34,848 bases of DNA from Bifidobacteriaceae bacterium. GTDB taxonomy: Bacteria; Actinomycetota; Actinomycetes; Actinomycetales; WQXJ01. Of this stretch, positions 14,589-23,265 are shown piece by piece. The notes below the pieces were generated by a model. The model made no database searches. It saw only the letters and a program-made list of their open reading frames with translations, and had not been told where the DNA came from. The number at the start of each line of letters is the position of its first letter. The first letter of the stretch is position 1. Position numbers and translations under genes: made by a program. The DNA is taken from NCBI GenBank assembly GCA_031281585.1, contig JAITFE010000021.1, positions 1 to 34,848 of the forward strand, read 5' to 3'.

Positions 14589-16712
14589 CTACTTGAGCTC
14601 GGTGTTCAGAACCGCCGCCAGGTCGAACAGGGACGCGGTCGGCGAGATGTACCAGTCGCCGCCTGCGCCCTTGACCGCGCTGAGGGCCAGCAGGGCCTTG
14701 AGGTCAGGCAGCTTCTCGATTTGGTTCAGCGGCGTGTCCTCCAAGTCGAAGCCCAGTTCGCTTCCGCACAGGTCCTCCGCGAAGCCCCCGGCCTCATATG
14801 CGACGCAGCCGTCTTTGACGGTCATGGAGACGTCGCCCTCCGAAGTCGAGATACGAAGATCGAAGACGCCCTTCTCCGGCACCTCGATTGAGCCGTCGAA
14901 GGTCTCTTCCCCGTTCCATTCGCTTGTGGAGGTGCCGTCGATCTGCCACTCCTTGTCGCTCGCCTGGGTCAGGGTGAGCGTCAGCTTCGAGTAGTCGTCC
15001 CCGGCCACCAGGGACCAGACGTTCTCCGCGCGGGTCAGTTCCACCAACGGCGACACGATCAAGGAGTCAATGGTGATGCGGGCGTGCCCGGCGACGTCTG
15101 AGTGCTTCGTCCCGGTCAGTTTCTCGAGGGCGGACAAGCCCCCCAGGTCAAGGCCTCCCGCTTCTTCGGCGATCGCCGGCCCGTAGACGGCCAACAGTCG
15201 CGATTCGGCCACCGGGAGAGCCTTGGCGAGTTCGCGCAGATCGCCCGTGTTGCCGGCCGCGCGCAACGCGGCGGTGAGGTTCTCCAGAGCCTGCTCCGGG
15301 TTTGAGCCGCCCTTCATCTCACCGTCCGGGATTGGGTCGCCCAGGTTGGCGTTGTCCAGTCCGGCCGACTCATACGCGTATTGGGCGGCCGTCATGGAGA
15401 CCGAGGTGAACCACTTGCCGTCTTCTTCGACCGTGACCAGGAACAAGTCGTCCAGTCCGGCCGCTGAGGCCAAGTCGTCAACACCCTTGGTGACCGGGAA
15501 GAAGCCTTCGATCTGCTCACGCACGTCGGATTCGGAAAGCTCCCCCACGTCCAGGTAGCTTCCGCCCGCCGACTCCGCGGCCAAGTCATACAAGTCCAAG
15601 ACCGCCGTGGTCAGCTTCGCGGTGTCCGCGTCAAGGGAAATGGTGCCGCCGGTCACCGCCGTCCTATCCACGCCCTCGGCGAGGTTCGTGCTGGAGAAGG
15701 TCAGCTCCTTGAACTCGATTGTCAGCGCCGCCTTGATGTCGTTCCAAATCGCTTGCGCCTGCTTGCCCTGGTCAGTCTGGTCCACCTGCTCCTCCGCCAG
15801 TTCGGCGGCTGGTTCGAGCAGGGTCTGCTCAGACGGCGCCACGTGGGCCACGACCTTGGCGTAGTCCAGGGATGTGAGGTCTTGCAGCAACGCCTCAGCC
15901 GCGTCTTCGGGGCTGCCCGCCCCGCCGCCGCCCCGCAGGCCCAAGACCGCGTAGGCGGCGCCTCCGGCCACGACCAGGGCCACGACCACGGCCGCCGCCA
16001 CCAGCGCGCCGCGCTTCTTGCGCTTCGGCGGGATCGCCTCCACTCCGCCCGGACCGCCAAAGCCCGGCTGGCCGGCCAGCGGGTAGTAGTTGCCGTCGGA
16101 CGCCAGGTACGTGCCGGGCGGCTGGGCGGGAACCCCTTGCCCGATGCCGTCCGGCGCGCCCGCGTTCGCCTGCCCAGGAGCGCCCGGCTGCCCGTATGTC
16201 CCCGGTTGGCCAGACGGATCGGGTTGGCCGAATTGAGCCGGAGGCTGCCCCAGCGGTTCCGGCTGGCCGTATTGGCTGGGCGGGCCGTATGCCTCCGCCC
16301 CCTGGCTGTAAGGGCCCGGTTGCCCGAATTGTGTCTGTTGCCCCGGCGGTTCCGGCTGGCCGTATTGGCCTGGCGGCCCGTAGGCTCCCGCCCCTTGGCT
16401 GTAGGGATCCGGTTGCCCGAATTGGCCCTGCTGCCCCGCCGGTTCCGGCTGGCCGTATTGCGGGTCTGGGCCGTAAGGACCGGGTTGGGCGTATTGGTTT
16501 TGTTGACCGAATTGGTCCGGTTGGGCGGGCCCAGCGCCGTAAGCGCCGGGCGGGGGCGCCGCCGGGTCAGGCTGAGGCGCGCCGGGCGGCGACGACCACA
16601 GGCCGCCAGGTTGTCCCGCCTGGGCATTCGGCGGGGTGAAGCCCGGATTCGCCTGGGGCACGGTGCCGTCCGGCGGGGGCTGATTCCATGGTTGTGGGGG
16701 TGGCGTTGTCAT
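14589..16712 (-). CDS. Membrane protein with Pro/Gly/Gln-rich repeats
   Basis: 707 residues. The cytoplasmic N-terminus (1-230) is Pro/Gly/Gln-rich and contains a 31-residue tandem repeat beginning QYGQPEP at residues 85, 116 and 147. A basic PPKRKKRG precedes one transmembrane helix (about 235-258). The extracellular part (260-707) starts with a helical segment (SPEDAAEALLQDLTSLDYAK), like the DUF4878/lumazine-binding-type domains attached to actinobacterial anchors, and contains two cysteines (DGCVAY and DLCGSE). The exact function is unknown; the architecture is common for envelope proteins that sense or bind ligands. The ATG at 16712 follows AGGAGG by five bases. The gene is monocistronic, bounded by a stem-loop downstream and by the divergent SDR gene upstream. 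Confidence 0.8.
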   Translation of the reverse strand: MTTPPPQPWNQPPPDGTVPQANPGFTPPNAQAGQPGGLWSSPPGAPQPDPAAPPPGAYGAGPAQPDQFGQQNQYAQPGPYGPDPQYGQPEPAGQQGQFGQPDPYSQGAGAYGPPGQYGQPEPPGQQTQFGQPGPYSQGAEAYGPPSQYGQPEPLGQPPAQFGQPDPSGQPGTYGQPGAPGQANAGAPDGIGQGVPAQPPGTYLASDGNYYPLAGQPGFGGPGGVEAIPPKRKKRGALVAAAVVVALVVAGGAAYAVLGLRGGGGAGSPEDAAEALLQDLTSLDYAKVVAHVAPSEQTLLEPAAELAEEQVDQTDQGKQAQAIWNDIKAALTIEFKELTFSSTNLAEGVDRTAVTGGTISLDADTAKLTTAVLDLYDLAAESAGGSYLDVGELSESDVREQIEGFFPVTKGVDDLASAAGLDDLFLVTVEEDGKWFTSVSMTAAQYAYESAGLDNANLGDPIPDGEMKGGSNPEQALENLTAALRAAGNTGDLRELAKALPVAESRLLAVYGPAIAEEAGGLDLGGLSALEKLTGTKHSDVAGHARITIDSLIVSPLVELTRAENVWSLVAGDDYSKLTLTLTQASDKEWQIDGTSTSEWNGEETFDGSIEVPEKGVFDLRISTSEGDVSMTVKDGCVAYEAGGFAEDLCGSELGFDLEDTPLNQIEKLPDLKALLALSAVKGAGGDWYISPTASLFDLAAVLNTELK
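16230..16460. repeat. 93-bp in-frame tandem repeat (about 2.5 copies)
   Basis: ggctggccgtattg occurs at 16261, 16354 and 16447, exactly 93 bp apart, encoding the 31-residue QYGQPEP... units of the membrane protein. Copies differ by several substitutions, so copy number may vary between strains. Confidence 0.85.
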
Positions 16713-17065
16713 GACGACCTCCTGAAGGGGTTGTTACCGCTTCAAGTTTGGCCCCTAAATCCCGTGGGCGCCAACTGCGGGACGGTAAAGACCAGCTATA
16801 GAGGCGGATTGCCCAAATTGCCGCCTTCTGAAATTGACTGTGTTTGGCGGCGGCGGCGAACGGCATCGGGCGCGGGTGGTCAAACCGACGGCGGCTGGCG
16901 CGGCGACCCGTGAGATCCGGCGGGCAATCGAGGCGTCCGGCCCCGGCCGGCGCCGAATTGCCAAAGGCGGCGGTCAGGCCGCGGCGCTCGCCTCATGCCA
17001 TCCGGCCGGTACCCTCGAAAGCGTCCATAACGACGTGCGGATTGAGGGGAAAAAGGGGGCGGCGA
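16713..17065. other. Divergent intergenic region
   Basis: 353 bp between the divergent starts of the Pro-rich membrane protein and the SDR gene. I see no gene here. The half next to the membrane protein gene is AT-richer and holds a TATAGC on the minus strand near 16800 that could be a -10 box, but no matching -35 is clear. The half next to the SDR gene is GC-rich. Confidence 0.4.
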
Positions 17066-17803
17066 ATGAGAACGGCGGTTGTGACTGGGGCTTCCAGCGG
17101 AATTGGCGAAGCGTCGGCGAGGGCTTTGGCCGGCGACGGTTGGCGGGTGGTTTGCGGGGCCCGCCGGGTGGAACGGGTTCGCCGATTGGCGGAAGAACTG
17201 GGCAACGGCAGCGTTGGCGCGCGCCTTGACGTGACGGACCAGGCCTCGGTGGACGAATTGGCGGCGGCGGTCGACCGGTGCGATTTGCTGGTCAACAACG
17301 CCGGGGGCGCGAAAGGGGTCACCAAGATAGCCGACGCCGATCCGGCCGAATGGGAGTGGATGTTCGCCACCAACGTGCTGGGCACGGTGCGGATGACGAA
17401 GGCGTTGCTGCCAAGACTGTTGGCGGCTCCGGCGGGACTGGTGATCGACGTGGTCTCGATCGCCGGGCACTACCCGTATGTGGGAGGCGGGGGCTACAAC
17501 GCCGCCAAGTTTGGCGAGCGGGCCCTGACCAGCGTTCTGCGTCAGGAGCTCGCCGACACGCCGGTGCGCGTCACCGAACTTGATCCGGGCCTGGTGGAGA
17601 CGGAGTTTTCGCTGGTCAGGCTGGGGGGAGACGCGGCTGCCGCGGCGGCCGTCTACGAAGGTTTGGAGCCTTTGACGGCGGCGGACGTGGCCGAGGCGGT
17701 GCGCTGGATCGCGTCCCAGCCGGCCCACGTCAACATCGACACTTTGACCATCGCCGCGCGCGATCAAATCGGCCCGGTCAAAGTGCGCCAGCGCCAGCGG
17801 TAG
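17066..17803 (+). CDS. Short-chain dehydrogenase/reductase
   Basis: 245-residue classical SDR oxidoreductase using NAD(P)H. Cofactor-binding TGASSGIG is at 7-14, with an Arg pair in GARRVER after the second strand that favours NADP. The structural NNAG is at 77-80, catalytic Ser131 lies in VVSIAGHYPYVG, and YNAAK supplies Tyr144 and Lys148. The pattern and length resemble YdfG-type 3-hydroxy acid dehydrogenases, but the substrate cannot be assigned. The ATG at 17066 follows AAAGGGGG by about eight bases and gives the normal N-terminus; upstream in-frame extension is low-complexity. The topA gene starts about 80 bp downstream in the same direction. Confidence 0.93.
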   Translation: MRTAVVTGASSGIGEASARALAGDGWRVVCGARRVERVRRLAEELGNGSVGARLDVTDQASVDELAAAVDRCDLLVNNAGGAKGVTKIADADPAEWEWMFATNVLGTVRMTKALLPRLLAAPAGLVIDVVSIAGHYPYVGGGGYNAAKFGERALTSVLRQELADTPVRVTELDPGLVETEFSLVRLGGDAAAAAAVYEGLEPLTAADVAEAVRWIASQPAHVNIDTLTIAARDQIGPVKVRQRQR

Positions 17804-17885
17804 GCGGGCAGACCAGGTTTTGAGGTACGGTCAAGGGCCGGAACTTGTTCGCGCGGGTCCGCGCCGTCGTTTGTGAGGAGGGATT

Positions 17886-20816
17886 GTGGCGGCTACCAAG
17901 AAGCTGGTGATTGTCGAGTCACCGACCAAAGCCAAGACCATCGGCCGCTACCTGGGGAAGGACTACCAGGTCGAAGCTTCGGTGGGTCACATCCGCGATT
18001 TGCCGCAGCCGTCGGAACTGCCGCCCGAACTGAAGAAGGGGCCTTACGGCCGTTTCGCGGTCAACGTCGACGAAGGTTTCGAGCCCTACTACGTGGTGGA
18101 GCCGGACAAGAAGAAACTGGTCGCGGACCTGCGCAGAGCCCTCAAAGACGCGACCGAGCTCTACCTGGCGACAGACGAGGACCGGGAGGGCGAGGCGATC
18201 GCCTGGCACCTGCTGCAAGTCCTCAGGCCCAAGGTGCCGGTAAAGCGGATGGTCTTCCACGAGATCACCAAGGAGGCGATCGACCAGGCCGTGGCCAAGC
18301 CCCGCGACGTGGATCTGAACCTGGTTGACGCCCAAGAAACCCGCCGCGTGTTGGACCGCCTTTACGGCTACGAAGTCTCGCCAGTGCTCTGGCGCAAGGT
18401 CCGGGCCGGCCTGTCCGCCGGCCGGGTGCAGTCCGTCGCCACTCGGCTGGTGGTTCAGCGCGAACGGGAGCGGATGGCTTTTCGGGCGGCCGAATACTGG
18501 GACATCGAGGCCCTCTTCAGCGCCGACGGTCAGCAGTTCAAGGCCTCCCTGGTGAGCGTGGACTCGAAGCGGGTGGCGACCGGCAAGGACTTCAACGACG
18601 CGGGCGTGTTGACCGCGTCCGGGGCGCTGCAGCTGGACGAGGCCGCGGCCCGTCGCCTGGCCGCCGAATTGGCGCCGGTTCCGTTCGAGGTCTCCGAACT
18701 GGCCGAAAAACCGTACAAGCGCCGTCCGGCCGCGCCGTTCACCACCTCGACGCTGCAGCAAGAGGCTTCCCGCAAGCTGCGCATGAACTCGCGCCAGACC
18801 ATGCGTGTGGCCCAGCGGCTCTATGAGAACGGCCACATCACGTACATGCGGACCGATTCGACCCACCTGTCTGATCAAGCGGTGGCCGCCGCCCGGCGGC
18901 AGGCGGCGGAGCTCTACGGGCCGGATTCGGTGCCCGCAGCGCCGCGTCACTACGCCACCACCACCAAGAACGCGGCCGAAGCCCATGAGGCGATCCGCCC
19001 CTCCGGCGACCAGTTCGCCACGCCGTCGTCCCTGGCGGGGAAGCTGGCCGCCGACGAATTGAAGCTTTACGACCTGATTTGGAAGCGGACGGTCGCCTCC
19101 CAGATGACCGATGCCGTGGGCCAAACCGTGTCCGTGAAGCTGACCGGGCGCGGCCCGGACGCGACCGCCGTCTTCGGCGCGGCCGGCACGGTGATCACCC
19201 ACCGGGGCTTCCTGGCCGCCTATGAAGAGGGCCGGGACCAGTCGCGTTACGAAGACGCCGCCCAGGCCGAGGCGCAGCTGCCGAAGCTGGCCGAGGGCGA
19301 CGTGGTTGACACGGTCGCGTTGGACCCGCAGGGGCACCAGACCACGCCGCCGCCGCGCTACACCGAGGCGTCCTTGGTGGCGGCTTTGGAAAAGCGGGGC
19401 ATTGGCCGGCCGTCCACTTATGCAGCGACGGTGTCCGTGATCGAGGATCGCGGATACGTCGAGCGGCGCGGCATGGCTTTGGTGCCGACCTGGCTGGCGT
19501 TCGCCGTCACCCGGCTCCTGGAGCAGAACTTCGCCGACCTGGTGGATTACGACTTCACGGCCGCCATGGAGAACGACCTGGATGAGATCGCGGCGGGCCG
19601 CGAAGACCGCGTGCGCTGGCTGGGCGAGTTCTATTTCGGCGCCGGCGGAAGGCCGGCGGGTGGGGCGGCCGGCACAGAACCCAGCGGGCCCGTGAAGTCC
19701 AAAGCGCCTGTGGCCGCCGGGCAACCGGCGGCTGCGCGGGCCGCCGCCGCGAGATCGGATGCCGCGACCTCGAGCGTCGCAGCGGACGGCGGCGGCGCTG
19801 GGGCGACCAGCCCCTCGGCTGATTCGCCAACTGGCGTGCCCCGGCACCCTTCCCTGAAAGAGGTCGGGCTGAAGCGGTTGGTCGAAGGCCAAGGCGAGAT
19901 CGACGCGCGGGATATAAACACAGTGCCGCTCGGGGACGGGATAGTGCTCCGGGTGGGCCGTTACGGGCCGTATCTGGAGGTCCAAGACGGTCAGTCGAAC
20001 GGCGAAGCCAAGCGGGCGCGCGTGCCGGACGACCTGGCGCCGGACGAACTCACCCTCGCCAAAGCGCACGAATTGCTTGAGGCTCCGGCGGATCAGAGCC
20101 GGGAATTGGGCCGCGATCCGGCCACCGGGCACATGGTGGTGGCGAAGAACGGCCGCTTCGGCCCCTATGTCACCGAACTAATCGAGGAGCCGTCTGGCGC
20201 AGCCGCGGCCGCCAAGCCGCGCAACGCCTCGCTTTTCAAGTCGATGAGCATTGACACCGTCACCCTTGAGGACGCCCTGCGGCTGATCGCGCTGCCGCGG
20301 GTGGTCGGCGTGAGCGTGGACGGGGCGGAGATCACCGCTCAGAACGGCCGCTACGGCCCCTACATCAAGTGCGGCGCCGATTCGCGCTCCCTGGCCAGCG
20401 AAGACGAGTTGTTCACGGTCACCGAGGAGCAAGCCCGCGCCCTGTTGGCCCAGCCGAAGCAGCGGCGGGGCGCGGCCAGTGCGGCGCCCTTGCGGGAGTT
20501 GGGCCCAGATCCAGTCTCCGGCAAACCCGTGGTGGTCAAGGACGGGCGTTACGGGCCCTACGTCACCGACGGCGAAACCAACGCCACGCTGCGCAAGGAC
20601 GACGACCCGGCGGCAGTGACTTTGGAACGGGCCGCCCAGTTGCTGGCGGAGAAGCGCGAACGCGGACCGGCCAAGCGCCCCCGCCGGGCCGCGGCCAAGA
20701 AGACCACCGCGGCCCGGAGTTCCGGGGCCAAGGCCGCGACCAAGACGACCACGAAGGCCGCCCCGAAGAAGCCCGCTGCGAAGAAGCCCACCCCCGGCGC
20801 GGGCAAGGCGGGCTAG
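17886..20816 (+). CDS. topA: DNA topoisomerase I
   Basis: 976-residue type IA topoisomerase that relaxes negative supercoils. The Toprim acids are Glu11 (VIVESPTKAK) and the DxDxE-like TDEDREGEA (96-104). The catalytic tyrosine is Tyr320 in HITYMRTDST. There are no zinc-finger cysteines; instead there are actinobacterial Topo_C repeats (GRYGPYLEVQ, GRFGPYVTEL, GRYGPYIKCG, GRYGPYVTDG) and a Lys/Ala-rich tail (AAAKKTTAARSSGAKAATK), which in related enzymes aids processivity. A Gly/Ala/Ser-rich insert of about 75 residues precedes the repeats. The GTG at 17886 lies just after GAGGAGG. It is followed by trmL with about 70 bp between. Confidence 0.98.
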   Translation: MAATKKLVIVESPTKAKTIGRYLGKDYQVEASVGHIRDLPQPSELPPELKKGPYGRFAVNVDEGFEPYYVVEPDKKKLVADLRRALKDATELYLATDEDREGEAIAWHLLQVLRPKVPVKRMVFHEITKEAIDQAVAKPRDVDLNLVDAQETRRVLDRLYGYEVSPVLWRKVRAGLSAGRVQSVATRLVVQRERERMAFRAAEYWDIEALFSADGQQFKASLVSVDSKRVATGKDFNDAGVLTASGALQLDEAAARRLAAELAPVPFEVSELAEKPYKRRPAAPFTTSTLQQEASRKLRMNSRQTMRVAQRLYENGHITYMRTDSTHLSDQAVAAARRQAAELYGPDSVPAAPRHYATTTKNAAEAHEAIRPSGDQFATPSSLAGKLAADELKLYDLIWKRTVASQMTDAVGQTVSVKLTGRGPDATAVFGAAGTVITHRGFLAAYEEGRDQSRYEDAAQAEAQLPKLAEGDVVDTVALDPQGHQTTPPPRYTEASLVAALEKRGIGRPSTYAATVSVIEDRGYVERRGMALVPTWLAFAVTRLLEQNFADLVDYDFTAAMENDLDEIAAGREDRVRWLGEFYFGAGGRPAGGAAGTEPSGPVKSKAPVAAGQPAAARAAAARSDAATSSVAADGGGAGATSPSADSPTGVPRHPSLKEVGLKRLVEGQGEIDARDINTVPLGDGIVLRVGRYGPYLEVQDGQSNGEAKRARVPDDLAPDELTLAKAHELLEAPADQSRELGRDPATGHMVVAKNGRFGPYVTELIEEPSGAAAAAKPRNASLFKSMSIDTVTLEDALRLIALPRVVGVSVDGAEITAQNGRYGPYIKCGADSRSLASEDELFTVTEEQARALLAQPKQRRGAASAAPLRELGPDPVSGKPVVVKDGRYGPYVTDGETNATLRKDDDPAAVTLERAAQLLAEKRERGPAKRPRRAAAKKTTAARSSGAKAATKTTTKAAPKKPAAKKPTPGAGKAG

Positions 20817-20887
20817 AACGCTGATCGGCGTGGCCGGCAAAGGCGTCTTCGCGGTCATGCCAACACCCTAAGGAAGGCCACTGACAC

Positions 20888-21355
20888 TTGTTTGACCTGG
20901 TGTTCTATGCGCCGTGCATTCCGACCAACACGGGCAACGCGATCCGGCTGGCGGCCGTCACCGGCGTCCGGTTGCACTTGGTCGAGCCGTTGGGATTCGA
21001 ACTGACCGACACGAAGCTGCGCCGCAGCGGCTTGGACTACCACGACCTGGCCGACCTCCAGGTCCACCCGGACTTGGAGGCGGCGTTCGCCGCCCTGGCC
21101 CCCACCGCCCGGGTTTTCGCGTTCACCACGCACGCGGCTGCGAGTTACGCCGACGTCTCATACCAAGCCGACGACGCGTTGCTGTTCGGGCCGGAGCCGG
21201 ACGGCTTGCCCGGCGCGGTCAAGGCGCACCCCAGGGTCACCGCCCAGGTCCGCATCCCCATGCTGCCGGCGCGCCGGTCTCTCAACTTGGCCAACTCCGC
21301 GGCCATCGCGGTCTACGAAGCCTGGCGCCAGCACGGCTTCGCCGGCGGCCGCTGA
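20888..21355 (+). CDS. trmL: tRNA (cytidine(34)-2'-O)-methyltransferase TrmL
   Basis: 155-residue SPOUT methyltransferase that methylates the wobble ribose of certain tRNAs with S-adenosylmethionine. Family signatures: NTGNAIRLAAVTGVRLHLVEPLGF near the start, LRRSGLDYH, the knot-forming LLFGPEPDGLPGAV, then RIPMLPARRSLNLANSAAI and VYEAWRQHGF. The length is normal. The start is a TTG at 20888 behind AGGAAGG. It lies between topA and the accessory island. A broken tmk fragment follows about 85-100 bp after its stop. Confidence 0.93.
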   Translation: MFDLVFYAPCIPTNTGNAIRLAAVTGVRLHLVEPLGFELTDTKLRRSGLDYHDLADLQVHPDLEAAFAALAPTARVFAFTTHAAASYADVSYQADDALLFGPEPDGLPGAVKAHPRVTAQVRIPMLPARRSLNLANSAAIAVYEAWRQHGFAGGR

Positions 21356-21439
21356 CGCGAGCGAAAGGCAACCGGAGCGTTGCCGCAAGGGCCAGCCGGA
21401 CGGCATCGTGCGTCGGCGGTCGACTCGGCAGACAGCTTG

Positions 21440-21537
21440 ACTGCACGGCGGCGCGGTGGTTCCGGCTGCGGAGGGCCTGCTTTACGCGGCGGACCGCGGC
21501 CCAACATGTGGCCGAGGTGCTGCGACCGGCACTCGCT
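21440..21537 (+). pseudogene. tmk: Fragment of thymidylate kinase gene
   Basis: This stretch aligns with the intact tmk gene at about 27547-27643. Shared segments include ctgcacggcgg, then ctgctttacgcggcggaccgc and caacatgtggcc, with roughly 85 % of bases identical over the core and a one-base insertion that breaks the frame. It corresponds to residues about 69-101 of the kinase (LHGG...LLYAADR...RPALA). There is no P-loop or DRY motif, so it is not functional. It sits in the same orientation as the intact gene, on the far side of the two-gene island, and is probably a scar of the event that separated topA-trmL from tmk. Confidence 0.85.
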
Positions 21538-21569
21538 CAATCACGGCGAAGCGGTGGCCCGTGGTCGGA

Positions 21570-23114
21570 TCAGCCTTGTTCGGTTTCTGCTGGGTGGGCG
21601 TGGGGTCTCGGGACCGAGTGGTCCAGCCACTCTTGCCCCAGGGCAGTCAGGATGTAGCGCTGGAGGGGGCTGCGTGGCTTGCTGGGGATGGAAAGAGCCA
21701 GCAGGCCGGCCTCGACCAGCGGCAGCACGTGTCTGCGGTAGTTGTTGGTGGACTGCGAAAGGCCGATCGCGCTCAGCAGGTCGCTGCGGCTGGCGGAGCC
21801 CGCCTGCGCGGCGAGCAGCACCGCTGCGGCAGACTTAGGCACTGCGACGTCCAGCTTAGGCACATAGGCACCGGATGCGGTGCCTATGTGCCTAAGCCCG
21901 GAAGTGCCTATGTGCCTAAGCCGAGACTCGGCCTTATCGCTTGGTTCGCCTGCCGGCGCAACGCTCTGGTCCTCGATGTGGACCGTGACCCGGAGGGCGA
22001 CCGCCAACTCAGCGATGTCCGGCGCGGGAAGCCCAGCCTCGGCCAACTGCCGGATGGCTTCCGGCAGGCCGGTGCCCCATCGCTCAATCAGCCCGAGTTC
22101 GCGGAAAACGCGGGCAATTACCGGGTTGCGGATCACCGAGACGCCTTGGGTCATCTCCTCCACGGTCAGGCTCGGCATCAGGCCGCCGGGGCTCTCGACC
22201 TCGATGGCGCTGTCCATGAACGCCACTTTGATCGGGGTGCCGTGAACAGAGTAGCTGGCGTGCGTCAGGGCGTTGGTGACGATCTCCCGCAGCGCCCGGG
22301 TCGGGATCGACCAACGGTCGCGGCGGTACACGTCGCCGAACTCAGCGTGCCGGAAGGCGTTCTGCTCCAGGAACCGCATCACCTTGTCAACGGCCAGTGG
22401 AAGCGGCCCGTAGATCTCCTGCTGATCCCAGATGTCCCGCTTGGTCGACCCCCGGAAGCGGGCGCACTGCACCCAGGCGAACGGGAAGAAGTGCTCCGGG
22501 TTGGGGCTCGCGACCAGGACGCCGCCGTTGGTCGGCACGAGCCGTCCCTGGTCCTCCGCTACCAATTCGAGAGTCTGGAGCGCGTGCGGGTCGAGTTCGC
22601 GGCCCAGCTTCCCTCCCAACGCATCGGTGTCGAGGTCTTCCAATGTCGCTCCAGTCGCGGGCAGTCTGTCGAACGGTATGCCCCGGGCGGAGCGGCCCAG
22701 TTCGGCAATGATGTCCGGACCCGCCTTGCGGTTGCTTGCCCCAAGGCGGATATAGGTGCCCTCATCCTTCCCGTGCTTCGTCAAATAGTGCGGGCGGCGG
22801 ATGCTCAACGCGACGTCGGCCACGACCACGGTGGCGTCCGCCAGCGGCACCAACTCGATTGTGGGCATGAGTTGCGGCGACACCCAGTCCGCGATCAGGT
22901 TGGTCAGGCGCTCCCGTTCCAGCAGCGGGTCGGCCACGCCGACCACGGTCCCGTCGTCCTCGACCCCGATCACCAACCGACCGCCAGCGGAGTTGGCAAA
23001 GGCGACCACGGCGCGCATCGCCCTGTCCGGCGACGACAGGTCGCGCTTGTACTCCAGTGTCTTGCCCTCCGGCTCTACGACGCGGCTCTTGTCTTCGGAG
23101 ATTAGGTAGGTCAC
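21570..23114 (-). CDS. AlbA_2 (Schlafen-type) ATP-binding regulator
   Basis: 514 residues. The N-terminal AlbA_2 domain has EGKTLEYKRDLSS (the conserved E-x-K of the family), VVAFANSAGGRLVIGVEDDGTVVG and TYIRLGASNRKA. The middle holds an HATPase-like fold: REIVTNALTHASY (N box), VESPGGLMPS (G1 box) and LIERWGTGLPEAI. The C-terminus is a winged helix (LLSAIGLSQSTNNYRRHVLPLVEAGLL). These proteins are annotated as predicted transcriptional regulators; some relatives act in phage defence or stress. The GTG at 23114 follows AAGGAGG by six bases; an upstream in-frame start is not supported. Between the ATPase part and the winged helix the gene contains perfect 18-bp DNA repeats. It lies about 150 bp downstream of the large NTPase gene on the same strand, so the two are likely co-expressed. 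Confidence 0.88.
   Translation of the reverse strand: MTYLISEDKSRVVEPEGKTLEYKRDLSSPDRAMRAVVAFANSAGGRLVIGVEDDGTVVGVADPLLERERLTNLIADWVSPQLMPTIELVPLADATVVVADVALSIRRPHYLTKHGKDEGTYIRLGASNRKAGPDIIAELGRSARGIPFDRLPATGATLEDLDTDALGGKLGRELDPHALQTLELVAEDQGRLVPTNGGVLVASPNPEHFFPFAWVQCARFRGSTKRDIWDQQEIYGPLPLAVDKVMRFLEQNAFRHAEFGDVYRRDRWSIPTRALREIVTNALTHASYSVHGTPIKVAFMDSAIEVESPGGLMPSLTVEEMTQGVSVIRNPVIARVFRELGLIERWGTGLPEAIRQLAEAGLPAPDIAELAVALRVTVHIEDQSVAPAGEPSDKAESRLRHIGTSGLRHIGTASGAYVPKLDVAVPKSAAAVLLAAQAGSASRSDLLSAIGLSQSTNNYRRHVLPLVEAGLLALSIPSKPRSPLQRYILTALGQEWLDHSVPRPHAHPAETEQG
21854..21921. repeat. Three identical 18-bp repeats, one inverted
   Basis: GTGCCTATGTGCCTAAGC occurs at 21880-21897 and 21904-21921, 24 bp apart, and in inverted form at 21854-21871, with no mismatches. 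The inverted pair has an 8-bp spacer. Each unit itself contains GTGCCTA twice, 8 bp apart. All copies lie within the coding sequence of the AlbA_2 regulator gene and encode LRHIGT on the direct copies and AYVPKL on the inverted one. Confidence 0.92.
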
Positions 23115-23265
23115 GATGTGCCTCCTTCTTGTTGTGGGGCACTGAGCGGGAGCATAGAGCCATGGCAGACGGCCCCGCGCGCGCGTTCCGCATCCACTGC
23201 GCGCGTGCTGAATGGGACCCGAGACGTGCCAGCGCAATTGGGGCGTCCTAGCAGATTGCAGTTGG

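Noticed and set aside
17919-20132. 737-residue open frame antisense to topA
   Set aside because: It is entirely opposite topA, has no recognisable motif, and its composition mirrors topA codons.
21426-21569. Possible small protein gene after trmL
   Set aside because: The only similarity is to tmk and it is frameshifted; it is better explained as a pseudogene fragment.
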